From positions 4,712,001 to 4,776,000 of the forward strand of contig NZ_LR134117.1 in assembly GCF_900635445.1 (NCBI RefSeq): a stretch of DNA of 64,000 nt. The letters run 5' to 3'. Below the pieces are notes generated by a model. That model saw only the letters and a list, made by a program, of their open reading frames with translations, was not told the origin of the DNA and searched no databases. Origin of the DNA: Serratia odorifera. GTDB taxonomy: Bacteria; Pseudomonadota; Gammaproteobacteria; Enterobacterales; Enterobacteriaceae. Of the stretch, positions 24,711-33,055 are shown in pieces (the first letter of the stretch is position 1; each line of letters starts with the position of its first letter). The position numbers and the translations under genes are program-made.

Positions 24711-25493
24711 TTATCGGGTCACCTTGCTGAATTCTGCAGCGGCTACCCCCTCTTCAATTTCGCATTTCGTTACCAGCGTTTCGTAGAAAGGCTTCCAGTT
24801 GCGGCGCCACGTCCTTTCATTCAGGTCAGGCAGCAGCGCAATGATCGCCCTATAGGCCACCGATGAAGGCATACGGCTGAACCCCTTCCCGCCGCACCGC
24901 TCGCAATCTTTAATCACCGGTGCACCGCTAGCCTTGGTGGCTTCACGGTCGAGCGCCTTGCCGGTTCCCTTGCAGTTCCGACAGCGCTTATGGATCTTGC
25001 CCTTACCGTTGCAGGTCTGGCACATCTCACACACCACCTGCCGTTTGGTTGTCGGCGCGATTTTCTCCTCACCATCCATACCGACATAACCCGGGTAGGT
25101 CACGACATCACGCTCAACCGCCACCAGCCCCTCTCCGTGGCAGTCGTGACAGGTCACACTGGCGCCAGCAAAGTGCGCGTATTCCTCATAGGCGAGCGCG
25201 GCCAGAATTTGCATGCAGCGTGCCATTCGGCGGCCGGCGACTTTGCCAACGTGCTTCGGTGCCTTGCGCATCGCGTACTGCGTCAGCTCCACAATGGCCC
25301 TTTCCCGGTCTTCGCTGCTGATGCCCGTTTTACCCAGAAACGCCGCCATGCCAAAGCGGGCCTTAGATTCCGTCAGCCCCAGCGCGGCCATAACGTCAGT
25401 GCCTGTTACACGATCCGCCGATGTGCACGTGGATGAATCGGAAATTACCAAGCCCTGCGGGCTGAAGTGCTTTAACGCCGCTTCCAGTCTCAT
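24711..25493 (-). CDS. Q: Late antitermination protein Q
   Basis: 260 residues from the ATG at 25493, which has AAAGGTGG upstream; the GTG at 25502 is less likely. Family hallmarks: a DnaJ-like zinc-binding region with repeated CxxCxGxG motifs (CHDCHGEG, CQTCNGKGK, CRNCKGTGK, CERCGGKGF) at about 115-215, then RMPSSVAYRAIIALLPDL. Binds DNA at the late promoter and renders polymerase terminator-resistant for tRNA, lysis, head and tail genes. Confidence 0.93.
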   Translation of the reverse strand: MRLEAALKHFSPQGLVISDSSTCTSADRVTGTDVMAALGLTESKARFGMAAFLGKTGISSEDRERAIVELTQYAMRKAPKHVGKVAGRRMARCMQILAALAYEEYAHFAGASVTCHDCHGEGLVAVERDVVTYPGYVGMDGEEKIAPTTKRQVVCEMCQTCNGKGKIHKRCRNCKGTGKALDREATKASGAPVIKDCERCGGKGFSRMPSSVAYRAIIALLPDLNERTWRRNWKPFYETLVTKCEIEEGVAAAEFSKVTR

Positions 25494-25761
25494 TTTCGCC
25501 ACCTTTCACGCAATGAAATCAACGCACCAATTATTGCATAAATTGCAACGAAGCTCACTTAGTTGCATTTTACGAAACAACCAATTAACACCAGGCACGT
25601 TTCATACACACCAATTAGATCATTCGTCTACCCCCATGTCCGCGGCGACGCTTTTCCCAAGCTTTTTCAGATAAAACAATCAATTGAATTAAATCAACAG
25701 CAAGTCAAGTTGCAAGCAGACTGAAAATGAGTGTGGTACCTGGCTGATGTTTTCAGCAAAC

Positions 25762-26394
25762 TCATTGGGGTTCATTATTGTTAATCGCAATCGGAGCTGG
25801 GAGGCTCCACTCAGGATTACGTAAAGCCATTACTGCCGGGTTCATCGTTGCAGGAGAATAAAACTCACTAAATCGATAGTCGCTTCCAGTTAACCCAAGA
25901 TTACGAAGCACAGGTTTTAATGCATCCAAGCTTTTTAAGTTAACTTTGTAGTGTCCCGTTACATTTGCAAATGTATATTTATTTGGGACGTTTTGATCAG
26001 GATAAATCCAACCAGCGGTCAAAACAGAGTCCCCACCAACCATCGTAGGATGAGTGTATGCTCTAGGTATATCTCTTCGCACCCCGGTTGCGGCACTTAA
26101 TGTGAATAGCTCCCTATCTTTACTCAATACAAACTTAGCTACCCCCACACTTTTAATCGGTAACATTTCTTTTGATAGAATCTTCCTTATTATTATCCTT
26201 TTTTCATCTATTGCTTTTTTTGTGGCGACCGCCTCCTCTAAGAATTTACTTGGCTGCGTATTTTCCCATAAACGGAGTAACTCACTCGCGTTTGCTTCAC
26301 GCGCAAAAACAACACCATCTTGGCCGATATCAGACTGAAATTCTGTCATTGTTTTTTTATCATGCTGCTTCTTTCTCTTTACACAACAAAACAT
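25762..26394 (-). CDS. Unknown protein, AT-rich cargo (moron) candidate
   Basis: 210 residues from the ATG at 26394 (GAGG five bases upstream; the GTG at 26400 is poorer). Begins MFCCVKRKKQHDKK: two adjacent cysteines before a basic patch, as in lipid-anchored cytosolic proteins. The middle is Lys/Ile-rich helix (KFLEEAVATKKAIDEKRIII). Around 140-175 the pattern GHYKVNLKSLDALKPVLRNL recalls a G-H-(Y/F)-x-x-x...L...L...LG tail seen in several secreted effectors; weak evidence. Base composition is lower in GC than its neighbours SSB and Q. No family assigned. Confidence 0.55.
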   Translation of the reverse strand: MFCCVKRKKQHDKKTMTEFQSDIGQDGVVFAREANASELLRLWENTQPSKFLEEAVATKKAIDEKRIIIRKILSKEMLPIKSVGVAKFVLSKDRELFTLSAATGVRRDIPRAYTHPTMVGGDSVLTAGWIYPDQNVPNKYTFANVTGHYKVNLKSLDALKPVLRNLGLTGSDYRFSEFYSPATMNPAVMALRNPEWSLPAPIAINNNEPQ

Positions 26395-26535
26395 AAACAC
26401 CTCAATAAAATGTCAAGAAAAAACCTTCCGGATTTGTCGCCGTATTCTACTAGTAAGCAGGTACAGAGCCTCATCAAATTATTTTCCTGCATTTTTCTAC
26501 GTGGCACTGGCGGCCCGCTGAGACCGCCCTCCTCG

Positions 26536-26880
26536 TTATTGGCTCTGACGCTTGCCACCACTGCGCACCGTGCGTGCACTGATAACCGAATCGGCCAGCA
26601 CCTGATACCCGGTGTTCATCTGGCCATCACCGCCGGTCCATTGATTGATGTTCATCGTCCCGGATACGCTGATGAGGTCGCCTTTACTGTGCTTTGCCAG
26701 AAAGTCAGCCTGCTTGCCAAACGCCGTGACCGCCAGCCAGAATGTCGCTTGCCCATCTTCGGCTCCGTGACACGGCAGTGGTACGGCCATTCTGCCCAGC
26801 GCCATCGAGTGCCCGTTGCTGGTGGTCTTTATTTGCACGTCAGCCACCAGCCGGCCGTGTGCTGCAATATGTGCAGTCAT
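26536..26880 (-). CDS. ssb: Single-stranded DNA-binding protein (OB fold)
   Basis: 114 residues. OB-fold pattern of SSB: AAHGRLVADVQIK, FWLAVTAFGKQADFLAKHSK, GDLISVSGTMNINQW, GYQVLADSVIS. It lacks the acidic C-terminal tail of cellular SSB. Start overlaps the stop of the DUF927 gene (TAATG), so the two are translationally coupled replication proteins. Confidence 0.85.
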   Translation of the reverse strand: MTAHIAAHGRLVADVQIKTTSNGHSMALGRMAVPLPCHGAEDGQATFWLAVTAFGKQADFLAKHSKGDLISVSGTMNINQWTGGDGQMNTGYQVLADSVISARTVRSGGKRQSQ

Positions 26881-28961
26881 TATGTTTCCTCCTCGGTGTC
26901 GTCCGGCATCATCAGCACGACGAAGCGCGGCTGCTTGCCGTCAATTCTCAGCGTCTTTTTGGTCATCCCTTTGGCCGGTTTATCCAGCATGCCGGCATCG
27001 GACAGCGCTTGAGCAAATGCAACAGGGTTGGCACCAGCGGCGATTTCATCGCGGAACACCGACGGATAGGTATGAAATATCAACGTCTCAAGCCCTGGAC
27101 GTTCTTCCCGGTACCCGGCCAAATCCCGGATAGGCAAATCGCGAGGATCAGTGTGTGGGTGCGGCAGATAGCGGCTATAACCAAAGCGCTGCAAAAAAGC
27201 TTCCGCCTGCTCTACCCAGGCCTTGGCTTCACGGTTGCCCATGCCAAATTCATTCACCCAGGCATTGAAGCTGTGTTGCAGAGCATCGCGGCTTTCCTGC
27301 TCACTCCATCCTGTGAGCGCTTTCGACAGGAGCAACGCCCCCTCCAGTACGGCAAAACGTGACGCCACACGCCGAACCTGCTCGCTCGCTTCCTCGGGCA
27401 ATAATCCCAACCACCGACGTTCAGCACCACGAACCGTGTCAACGGCTTCCTTTTTCTGGCTGGCAAGCAGGTTGATCCACTCGCGCCCCACAGCACCATA
27501 ATTCTGCTTGCAGGCATCACGCATGGCATCAGCATGCGTCTTACCGTCGGCATAACCGTGATACTGCGTCGCTTTGGTGATCGGCACGTTGAGCAGGCGC
27601 ACCAGTTGCCCGGCGTTAATTTTTCCGCCATCAGCCCGGATATAGCTTTCCATATCAACCTCACCGGTACTGAAGGCCATCGCCCGCCAGCGTTTGATAT
27701 CCCTGTTGCCGCCGTCTTTTGCCCCCTGGATCTTGCCCACGCCGTTAAACAGCGCATAAGCCGCATCAGCCACCGCCTTGCGGTTACTGCCCTGGCCGAT
27801 TTCATCCAGCGGCATAAATCCGTCGTTGTGCGCCGCCGCTTCGTTCACCAATCCGAGCGCCGTTGAATACCAGGTCAGCTTTAACGCGTCCGGTTCACCG
27901 TATACCGTACTGGCCGCATTACCGGTAGTGGTCTTCCCCGCTGATGAACCACCGAACAGGTGAACACCAAAGCCATCAGCCCCCGCGATACCAATCAGCG
28001 GCGCAGCCAGTGCACAGGCAATGCCCAGCATCATTGACGGGTTCCCCTTCGCCAGCATGGCCACACTGTTACGCCAGCTCTCCGACGTTCCCTTGACGGT
28101 ATATCCCCGCGCAGCAGCAGAACGCCCATTGAACAGCACCGGTTTTTCTGGTGTGCCCAACACTTCCCCGTCGGGCATGATGTAAGCGCCACACTGCCAA
28201 CCGCTGGCGCTGGCAATCGCCCACATGTCACGTTTGCCACTGCGCTGCAGGTGATCGGCAAGAATGGCACGCAGACCGCTTTTCGAGGTGACCAGCATGC
28301 CGCCGGCCTTGAGTTTTGCCCAGCCGTCACGTTCACCAATATCACGCAGGGGCACGGCTTCCGTACGCCGTTCATCACTGCTTTCCGGTGTCCAGGCGAG
28401 GATCAGGTAGCGCTCTGCATCATCCTCGCCAACACCGACCACCTCAGCCAACGTTGATAGCCAGCTTTCCTTTTCATTGATCTCACCGGTATCCCGATCG
28501 GTTTTCGGCTCCACCCAGTACAGCCCACCGTTCCGGGCATCAACATAAGGTTTCAGTCCAGAAGGTGCTGCCTGCTTTCGTGCCTGCTCCGTCTTGTCTG
28601 TGACCTGATTAAACAAGCGATTTATCCGCTCGCCGTCAGAAAGGGCAAGCGCCAGAGTTTTACGCTCGATATATTCAAGCACCAGCGCCTCACGTTTTTC
28701 CCTGGCAGCTTCTGGCGACCTGTGCGACTGGAAACCATTGTCCGCCAACCATTCCGGACTCACGGAATCACCAAGAACCATAGTGTTCAGCTTTCTCGCC
28801 AAATCGCCTTCCGGTGTTGCCTGTTTTGTCCGCTTTACCGCTGCTGCCGCTTCGTTCCGCATAACAGGCCTGCCCATCACCCAGCGATAAACGCTGGAGA
28901 ACAGTGCATCCGGCCACTGCGCATGTGCGACGCCATTCGGTGTTTTGATTGAACTACTCAT
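26880..28961 (-). CDS. DUF927 P-loop ATPase, probable replicative helicase
   Basis: 693 residues. DUF927 region roughly 200-480: SASGWQCGAYIMPDGEVLG, Walker A LFGGSSAGKTTTGNAA (about 337-345), Walker B GFMPLDEIGQG. The N-terminal 150 residues are helical and may bind DNA or primase. DUF927 proteins replace helicase/primase genes in many prophages and integrative elements. Coupled to the SSB gene downstream and to the 200-residue gene upstream. Confidence 0.88.
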   Translation of the reverse strand: MSSSIKTPNGVAHAQWPDALFSSVYRWVMGRPVMRNEAAAAVKRTKQATPEGDLARKLNTMVLGDSVSPEWLADNGFQSHRSPEAAREKREALVLEYIERKTLALALSDGERINRLFNQVTDKTEQARKQAAPSGLKPYVDARNGGLYWVEPKTDRDTGEINEKESWLSTLAEVVGVGEDDAERYLILAWTPESSDERRTEAVPLRDIGERDGWAKLKAGGMLVTSKSGLRAILADHLQRSGKRDMWAIASASGWQCGAYIMPDGEVLGTPEKPVLFNGRSAAARGYTVKGTSESWRNSVAMLAKGNPSMMLGIACALAAPLIGIAGADGFGVHLFGGSSAGKTTTGNAASTVYGEPDALKLTWYSTALGLVNEAAAHNDGFMPLDEIGQGSNRKAVADAAYALFNGVGKIQGAKDGGNRDIKRWRAMAFSTGEVDMESYIRADGGKINAGQLVRLLNVPITKATQYHGYADGKTHADAMRDACKQNYGAVGREWINLLASQKKEAVDTVRGAERRWLGLLPEEASEQVRRVASRFAVLEGALLLSKALTGWSEQESRDALQHSFNAWVNEFGMGNREAKAWVEQAEAFLQRFGYSRYLPHPHTDPRDLPIRDLAGYREERPGLETLIFHTYPSVFRDEIAAGANPVAFAQALSDAGMLDKPAKGMTKKTLRIDGKQPRFVVLMMPDDTEEET

Positions 28962-29563
28962 CAGTGCATCACCTCTTCAGGAAGTGGACCTTTGTCAATC
29001 AGCTCGATAGCCTCGAAAAACACCCGTTTCAGCCTTTCTACCGCTTCGATGCCTAACGGAGTCAGCCACTGGGAAGAATCTGGCGGTGCTACCATTTGTG
29101 CATACATGTTCAATGCCATCCGGGTACCTTCTTCTTCGCCCAGATGTTCAATCATCGCGCCTTCCATATGACTGGCTACGGCGAAACGCATGGCGCGGGG
29201 ATACATCGGCAAAATATTCAGATTGCCATTCACTTCATGCGTGAAGGACGGTGCGCCGGTTAATTCGGTTTGGTAATTCCGCCAGCAGTCCACAAAACGC
29301 CAGCGCCAGAACAACAACGAATCCGCTTCTGATGGGTTGCCGGTGTAGAGGAGCCAGAACGCCATTAACTCAGATTCCAGCAGCCCACAACTGTGCTCGC
29401 GATCATTGACCCATTGCGGAATATCTTTCACCAATACGGTTGCAACAAAAACCTTTCCGTCCTGCTCGTGAACAGTGATATCACCCAACCCACATTCAGA
29501 TAGGCCAGGTGTCAGAATGAACTCGCCAGAGCGAGTAATTTCAGGGGTAGTTTTCGTTGCCAT
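28961..29563 (-). CDS. Phage protein of unknown function, replication operon
   Basis: 200 residues, acidic, with Trp/Tyr-rich core (MAFWLLYTGNPSEADSLLFW, RFVDCWRNYQTEL). No motif recognised. One-base overlaps on both sides show tight operon membership ahead of the DUF927 gene, suggesting a replication accessory or transcriptional role. Confidence 0.75.
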   Translation of the reverse strand: MATKTTPEITRSGEFILTPGLSECGLGDITVHEQDGKVFVATVLVKDIPQWVNDREHSCGLLESELMAFWLLYTGNPSEADSLLFWRWRFVDCWRNYQTELTGAPSFTHEVNGNLNILPMYPRAMRFAVASHMEGAMIEHLGEEEGTRMALNMYAQMVAPPDSSQWLTPLGIEAVERLKRVFFEAIELIDKGPLPEEVMH

Positions 29564-29931
29564 TAATACATCTCCAGACCAAGGGGGTTGCCCTTCGGAT
29601 TTTTCAGTGCCATTTCCACAGCATTGCTCATCAGTGAAGACATAAACTCAATGCCTTCCGGCGTTAATTTGCTGTTGTCTTTATTCAGCATGCCGGAATA
29701 GGTGGACGCCAATAATTTGAGGCTGTTGGTCTGCCCGTATTTTTTGTAGCATTCCACTTCAAAGCAGTCTGTCAGGCAACGGTGTACCGCGTCCGCGCTC
29801 AGTTCGCCAAGGATGACCTGCTGGCGATTGACCGTCACCGTACACACCGGGTGTCCGCCGCTGCGACGCTTGCAATAATCCACAAACGCCTCCGCAATGT
29901 GCTTGCGATTTAATTCAATTGAGTGAGTCAT
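29563..29931 (-). CDS. Phage protein of unknown function
   Basis: 122 residues with AAGGACAT before its ATG. Helical C-terminus (SLMSNAVEMALKNPKGNP). Two Cys-containing stretches (HRCLTDCFEVECYKKYG) but no zinc spacing that I can defend. First gene of the coupled replication run. Confidence 0.75.
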   Translation of the reverse strand: MTHSIELNRKHIAEAFVDYCKRRSGGHPVCTVTVNRQQVILGELSADAVHRCLTDCFEVECYKKYGQTNSLKLLASTYSGMLNKDNSKLTPEGIEFMSSLMSNAVEMALKNPKGNPLGLEMY

Positions 29932-30019
29932 AGTATGTCCTTCCCGAATTCCGGCCGAGTGAATCCCCCGACCGGCGTCGGTATTAAATTTGTTGATGGC
30001 GATTAATTAACGTTGGGTT

Positions 30020-30325
30020 TCAGCGTTTCTTTTTCTGCTCTCGTTCCCTAATAGAGAAATCAGCCTCATCCGCATTAAATTTAAGTGCTGCCGCAATACC
30101 GGGGATATACATCAGCATTTCGCCGAGTGAACATAAATCTGCTCGCGCCATTTCATCGGTATATTCTTTGTTGTCACATGCCCAGAAAGTAATATTGCCG
30201 ATTGCTCCAAGCCCGGACAGCAAACCCTCATAGGCACCTTCGGAATGCATGCGGATGAACTTCAGCCGTTCGGTGTCTTCGCTGCTGTTATCAGTGCGTG
30301 ACAAAATCTGTTCGATATAGCTCAC
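30020..30325 (-). CDS. Phage protein of unknown function
   Basis: 101 residues, follows the ORF6N gene by three bases. N-terminus EQILSRTDNSSEDTERLKFI resembles small proteins common in enterobacterial prophage early regions; a central helix (LGEMLMYIPGIAAALKFNAD) and a lysine end. No function assigned. Confidence 0.7.
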   Translation of the reverse strand: MSYIEQILSRTDNSSEDTERLKFIRMHSEGAYEGLLSGLGAIGNITFWACDNKEYTDEMARADLCSLGEMLMYIPGIAAALKFNADEADFSIREREQKKKR

Positions 30326-30328
30326 AGT

Positions 30329-31105
30329 TCACCCCCCGAAGAGTTTGCGCAGATCAATGCCGTACACGTCCAGCCATGCACCTGCTGGCCAGGACTTGAC
30401 GCTGCCATAGCGTGGGTCTGGCACATCGACCGCCGTGACACCTCGCTCCTTGCACCACTTACGCAGAGCAGCAAATTTAAATTCGCGATCGGTTTTCTTC
30501 TCTACCTTGGTGATCGTCGCATGCTTCACGCTTTCACCCAGACGTTCCTCAAGGTCACGGCATTTGCGGGTAGCAGCGCTGAGTTTGCCAAGGGCGGAGG
30601 CTTCGCGTTTACGGCTGATTTGCGACTTGGTGCGTTCCGCATGATCTGCACGCTCTTTTTCCGCCAGCCGACCTTTTTCGGACTCAATGGCCAGTTGCAG
30701 GATCTCCAACTTCGACAAGTCGGCCGGTGCCGGCAGTGCCTCACGGCGAGTGAAGTAGTATTCCGCCATTTCGTTATAGAAGTCCCAAGACTGGTCAGTC
30801 TCAAGAATTTTTGCGTGGTTAGCAGCACCGCGCTCCGTCCACAGTGTGAGGGTCCGTGCCTTCGGAGAAATTTGCACACCGCTGAAAGAGTTGCGCAAAA
30901 TTTCGACTTCACCACCACTCAACTTAAAGTAGTGCTTACCCTCAACAAACCGAGATTTGTTACGGTTAAAGTTGTTGGTAATCATTTGCTCAGTGGCGCC
31001 ATATCCCGCCGCCATTTGTTCGGTGGTCACCACACGCTGACCGCGATACTCAACGATCTGCAGGTCTTTAGCCTCGACGACCATCAGTTCAGTTTTCTTA
31101 GCCAT
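30329..31105 (-). CDS. ORF6N-domain antirepressor-like protein
   Basis: 258 residues from the ATG at 31105 (GGGGG upstream). N-terminal ORF6N domain: VEYRGQRVVTTEQMAAGYGA, NRNKSRFVEGKHYFKLSGGE, LTLWTERGAANHAKIL. Then a charged coiled coil (about 140-205) and a C-terminal domain (FKFAALRKWCKERG...AGAWLDVYGIDL). Such proteins are phage antirepressors or DNA-binding regulators. No CI-type partner was seen nearby. Confidence 0.88.
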   Translation of the reverse strand: MAKKTELMVVEAKDLQIVEYRGQRVVTTEQMAAGYGATEQMITNNFNRNKSRFVEGKHYFKLSGGEVEILRNSFSGVQISPKARTLTLWTERGAANHAKILETDQSWDFYNEMAEYYFTRREALPAPADLSKLEILQLAIESEKGRLAEKERADHAERTKSQISRKREASALGKLSAATRKCRDLEERLGESVKHATITKVEKKTDREFKFAALRKWCKERGVTAVDVPDPRYGSVKSWPAGAWLDVYGIDLRKLFGG

Positions 31106-31331
31106 TGCACACCCCCTGTTCATTTTTCACCATCGGTTGCTCACCGAAATCCAGCGTGTTGAATGTCTGCTGACCAAAGTATTCCGCCGCCTCCACCAGA
31201 GACATCACATACCTCTGCATATCCTCGTTCCCGCTATTGATGATGAGTTGTGCGCAATTCATCAGATCCAGTGAGCGAGCCAAAAGCAGAAGCACATCCT
31301 CAGTCACCTGATAGGTGTAGGTTTTACTCAT
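31098..31331 (-). CDS. Small phage protein, unknown
   Basis: 77 residues from ATG 31331 (MSKTYTYQVTEDVLLLLARS). Overlaps neighbours on both sides by eight bases, in a string of coupled early genes. Helical, acidic; no domain recognised. Confidence 0.65.
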   Translation of the reverse strand: MSKTYTYQVTEDVLLLLARSLDLMNCAQLIINSGNEDMQRYVMSLVEAAEYFGQQTFNTLDFGEQPMVKNEQGVCNG

Positions 31332-31494
31332 TTTCAGCCTCCACACCACGCTGGGCGATTTCCTCAATCATTTCGATGAGCTCAAAACAGAGCTGCTCTT
31401 CACGTTGGTTAGATGTCAAATAGCCAGCAGCGGCAGCCAACGCCTGGATTTTGGCAAGGGCATTGATGGCATCCAGAACCTTAACGCTACGCAT
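31324..31494 (-). CDS. Small phage protein, unknown
   Basis: 56 residues from ATG 31494 (RSVKVLDAINALAKIQALAA). Amphipathic helical protein with an acidic end (EMIEEIAQRGVEAENE). Short overlaps with both neighbours support reality. Confidence 0.55.
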   Translation of the reverse strand: MRSVKVLDAINALAKIQALAAAAGYLTSNQREEQLCFELIEMIEEIAQRGVEAENE

Positions 31495-31687
31495 TTTTCT
31501 TCTCCCGGCGATGCTGCTCTTCCAGTAACCAGCAGGCTGGCCCACCAGCCAGATCAAAGGCCAATGTGACCAACGTTTGCAGATCCGTCGTATCAAGCTC
31601 GTCCGACGCTAGGGTCATGGCCACCAGCAGCGCGTTCAGTTGATCGGCCTGTTTGCACGCCTCGCTCAGTCCATTTTCATGCGACAT
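31487..31687 (-). CDS. Small phage protein, unknown
   Basis: 66 residues from ATG 31687 (SHENGLSEACKQADQLNALL), ending EEQHRREKKNA. Overlaps the preceding gene by 11 bases. Helical; no motif. Confidence 0.55.
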   Translation of the reverse strand: MSHENGLSEACKQADQLNALLVAMTLASDELDTTDLQTLVTLAFDLAGGPACWLLEEQHRREKKNA

Positions 31688-31898
31688 GGGCAACCTCCAG
31701 ATCAGGGCGTTCTGGCGATACATGCCAGCCAGCACGCTGCGCCAGTTCAACGAAGGATTCGACCGAGCAGCAAAAATGATGATCGGGGATCGGCAGGTTC
31801 GAAGTAATAACGCCGTTCTCGACGTACAACATCACTCGGCCAGTAGTGCCCGGATAAATGCCGAGCAAGGTCAGAATTTCAGGGGGAATGTTATGCAT
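31677..31898 (-). CDS. Small phage protein, unknown
   Basis: 73 residues from ATG 31898 (HNIPPEILTLLGIYPGTTGR). A beta-hairpin-like GRVMLYVENGVITSN follows. Overlaps the Icd-like gene by 28 bases and the next gene by 11. Confidence 0.6.
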   Translation of the reverse strand: MHNIPPEILTLLGIYPGTTGRVMLYVENGVITSNLPIPDHHFCCSVESFVELAQRAGWHVSPERPDLEVAHVA

Positions 31899-32233
31899 GA
31901 GCGGCCTCCGACGCAGTCTGGCGCTGCTCGTAAAACCCACATGAAACCTTCGTCAGTGGAGAAGATTTGCAGGCGACAAGGTGCCTCAGTGCGGATTTGA
32001 GCGGCAAAGATCAGCGTCCAGCGAGGGAATTTGGCGCGAGCGTCATCCTCGGTATCAGCCTCAGCGCGAAGCAACCGTCGGTGTGGAGTCAGGAAATTCG
32101 TTGGGGGTGCCCAAGAACAGGTATACAAATTTAGGGCGAGTTTGGGTATCATGTGAACATGCCATATTGTTACTCCATTTAACGATGTGGTTAGACGCCT
32201 CAGCAGTGTTCCCGCACTCTGGGGCGTTGCCAT
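31871..32233 (-). CDS. Icd-like host cell division inhibitor family protein, two compensating indels
   Basis: Starts MATPQSAGTLLRRLTTSLNG and ends with LRAEADTEDDARAKFPRWTLIFAAQIR, both typical of the P4/P1 Icd-like prophage family. The middle (about 32070-32157) is nonsense in this frame, but an adjacent frame gives the expected DTQTRPKFVYLFLGTPNEF. Two opposite one-base indels would restore a ~120-residue protein. P1 Icd blocks septation; for this family the function is mostly unproven. Confidence 0.65.
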   Translation of the reverse strand: MATPQSAGTLLRRLTTSLNGVTIWHVHMIPKLALNLYTCSWAPPTNFLTPHRRLLRAEADTEDDARAKFPRWTLIFAAQIRTEAPCRLQIFSTDEGFMWVLRAAPDCVGGRSCITFPLKF

Positions 32234-32255
32234 TTTTGCACCATGATACAATCAA

Positions 32256-32342
32256 GGTGAACACCACCAATATATTCTCAGGTGAACACCACGTCAACAG
32301 TTGAAATGCAAAATAATCAGTGCATACTGAACACCACCAATT
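32256..32342. repeat. Three GAACACCAC direct repeats, candidate operators
   Basis: TGAACACCACCAAT at 32258-32271 and 32328-32341, and GGTGAACACCAC at 32281-32292, between the Icd-like gene (minus) and the YlcI-like gene (plus). Spacing about 25 and 47 bases. Related GAACA half-sites occur at 32791-32804 (TGTTCCGGCGAACA, a palindrome) and 32818-32829. Divergent promoter position suggests binding of a phage regulator. Confidence 0.5.
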
Positions 32343-32358
32343 CCAACGAGATTCAGTA

Positions 32359-32544
32359 ATGGCAACAGGAAGAAAAAATAACAAGTCGCTCCAGGTGTCT
32401 GTAAGGCTTCCTCTTGATGATTTAGAGTCCATTGAACAAGTCAAAGAAGAAGGCGAGAGTACGGCAGGATTTTTAATTACTGCTGCACGTAGTGAGATCA
32501 AACGCCGGCAGCGAAAGAAAACCAAGGAATCGCCAGAGGGCTGA
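32359..32544 (+). CDS. YlcI/YnfO-family small phage protein
   Basis: 61 residues from ATG 32359. ATGRKNNKSLQVSVRLPLDD then SIEQVKEEGESTAGFLITAA and a basic KRRQRKKTKE tail: the pattern of a ribbon-helix-helix-like protein related to YlcI/YnfO of lambdoid prophages. Plus strand, divergent from the early operon, followed by its own terminator at 32648, so probably expressed in the lysogen or as a regulator. Confidence 0.75.
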   Translation: MATGRKNNKSLQVSVRLPLDDLESIEQVKEEGESTAGFLITAARSEIKRRQRKKTKESPEG

Positions 32545-32647
32545 TCTACGAAATTTTCGTAGGTAACTGGATTACCCAAAGCAACCTTGTTATCCTGCGT
32601 GACTGCAATATACTGATAATCTTGATGATTTAAAAAGCAATAATCCC

Positions 32648-32677
32648 AAAGGGTCGGATTCGCAGTCCGGCCCTTTT
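32648..32677 (+). terminator. Rho-independent terminator after YlcI-like gene
   Basis: Plus strand AAAGGGTCGGA / TCCGGCCCTTTT hairpin with TTCGCAG loop and T-rich tail. Gives the plus-strand transcript an end and argues against a minus gene running through here. Confidence 0.75.
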
Positions 32678-33055
32678 CTTTGTCTGCAACCTGCTGATTA
32701 ACCGGAAAAGAACGTCTCACATTCCTTTGAATACCCGGTGTGCAGGTGGCGACGAATTTCGTCGGAACCTTCAAGCCTAAGCAGTGTTTATGTTCCGGCG
32801 AACATGAGTAACTGTAATGTTCAGGCGAATCGTGTTTAACGCGACTCCCTGCAGCGCAGGTTTGTGGAAGAATCAATGAGTTACCCAATTCTAACGAATC
32901 GTTATAATTAAGCTGAATCAGTGAGTTATAGGTAAGCTGCATATTTGCACCTTGGTGTAACTGACCCGACATTATCGGGCCTGTTGGCTGGACAACATCG
33001 CTGAATCCCTTGCGCGGCGCGACATGCTCTGCGACAACCCTGTAGATATTAGCCA
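32678..33055. other. About 380 bases without a supported gene
   Basis: A minus frame stays open from 33059 to 32061, with a ribosome site (AAAGAGGTG) at its start and coupling to the Bro-N stop. Its middle is antisense to the YlcI-like gene and terminator and its composition is unlike a protein. An Ash-type regulatory protein may be encoded in the first 120-130 codons; I cannot establish it. Confidence 0.4.
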
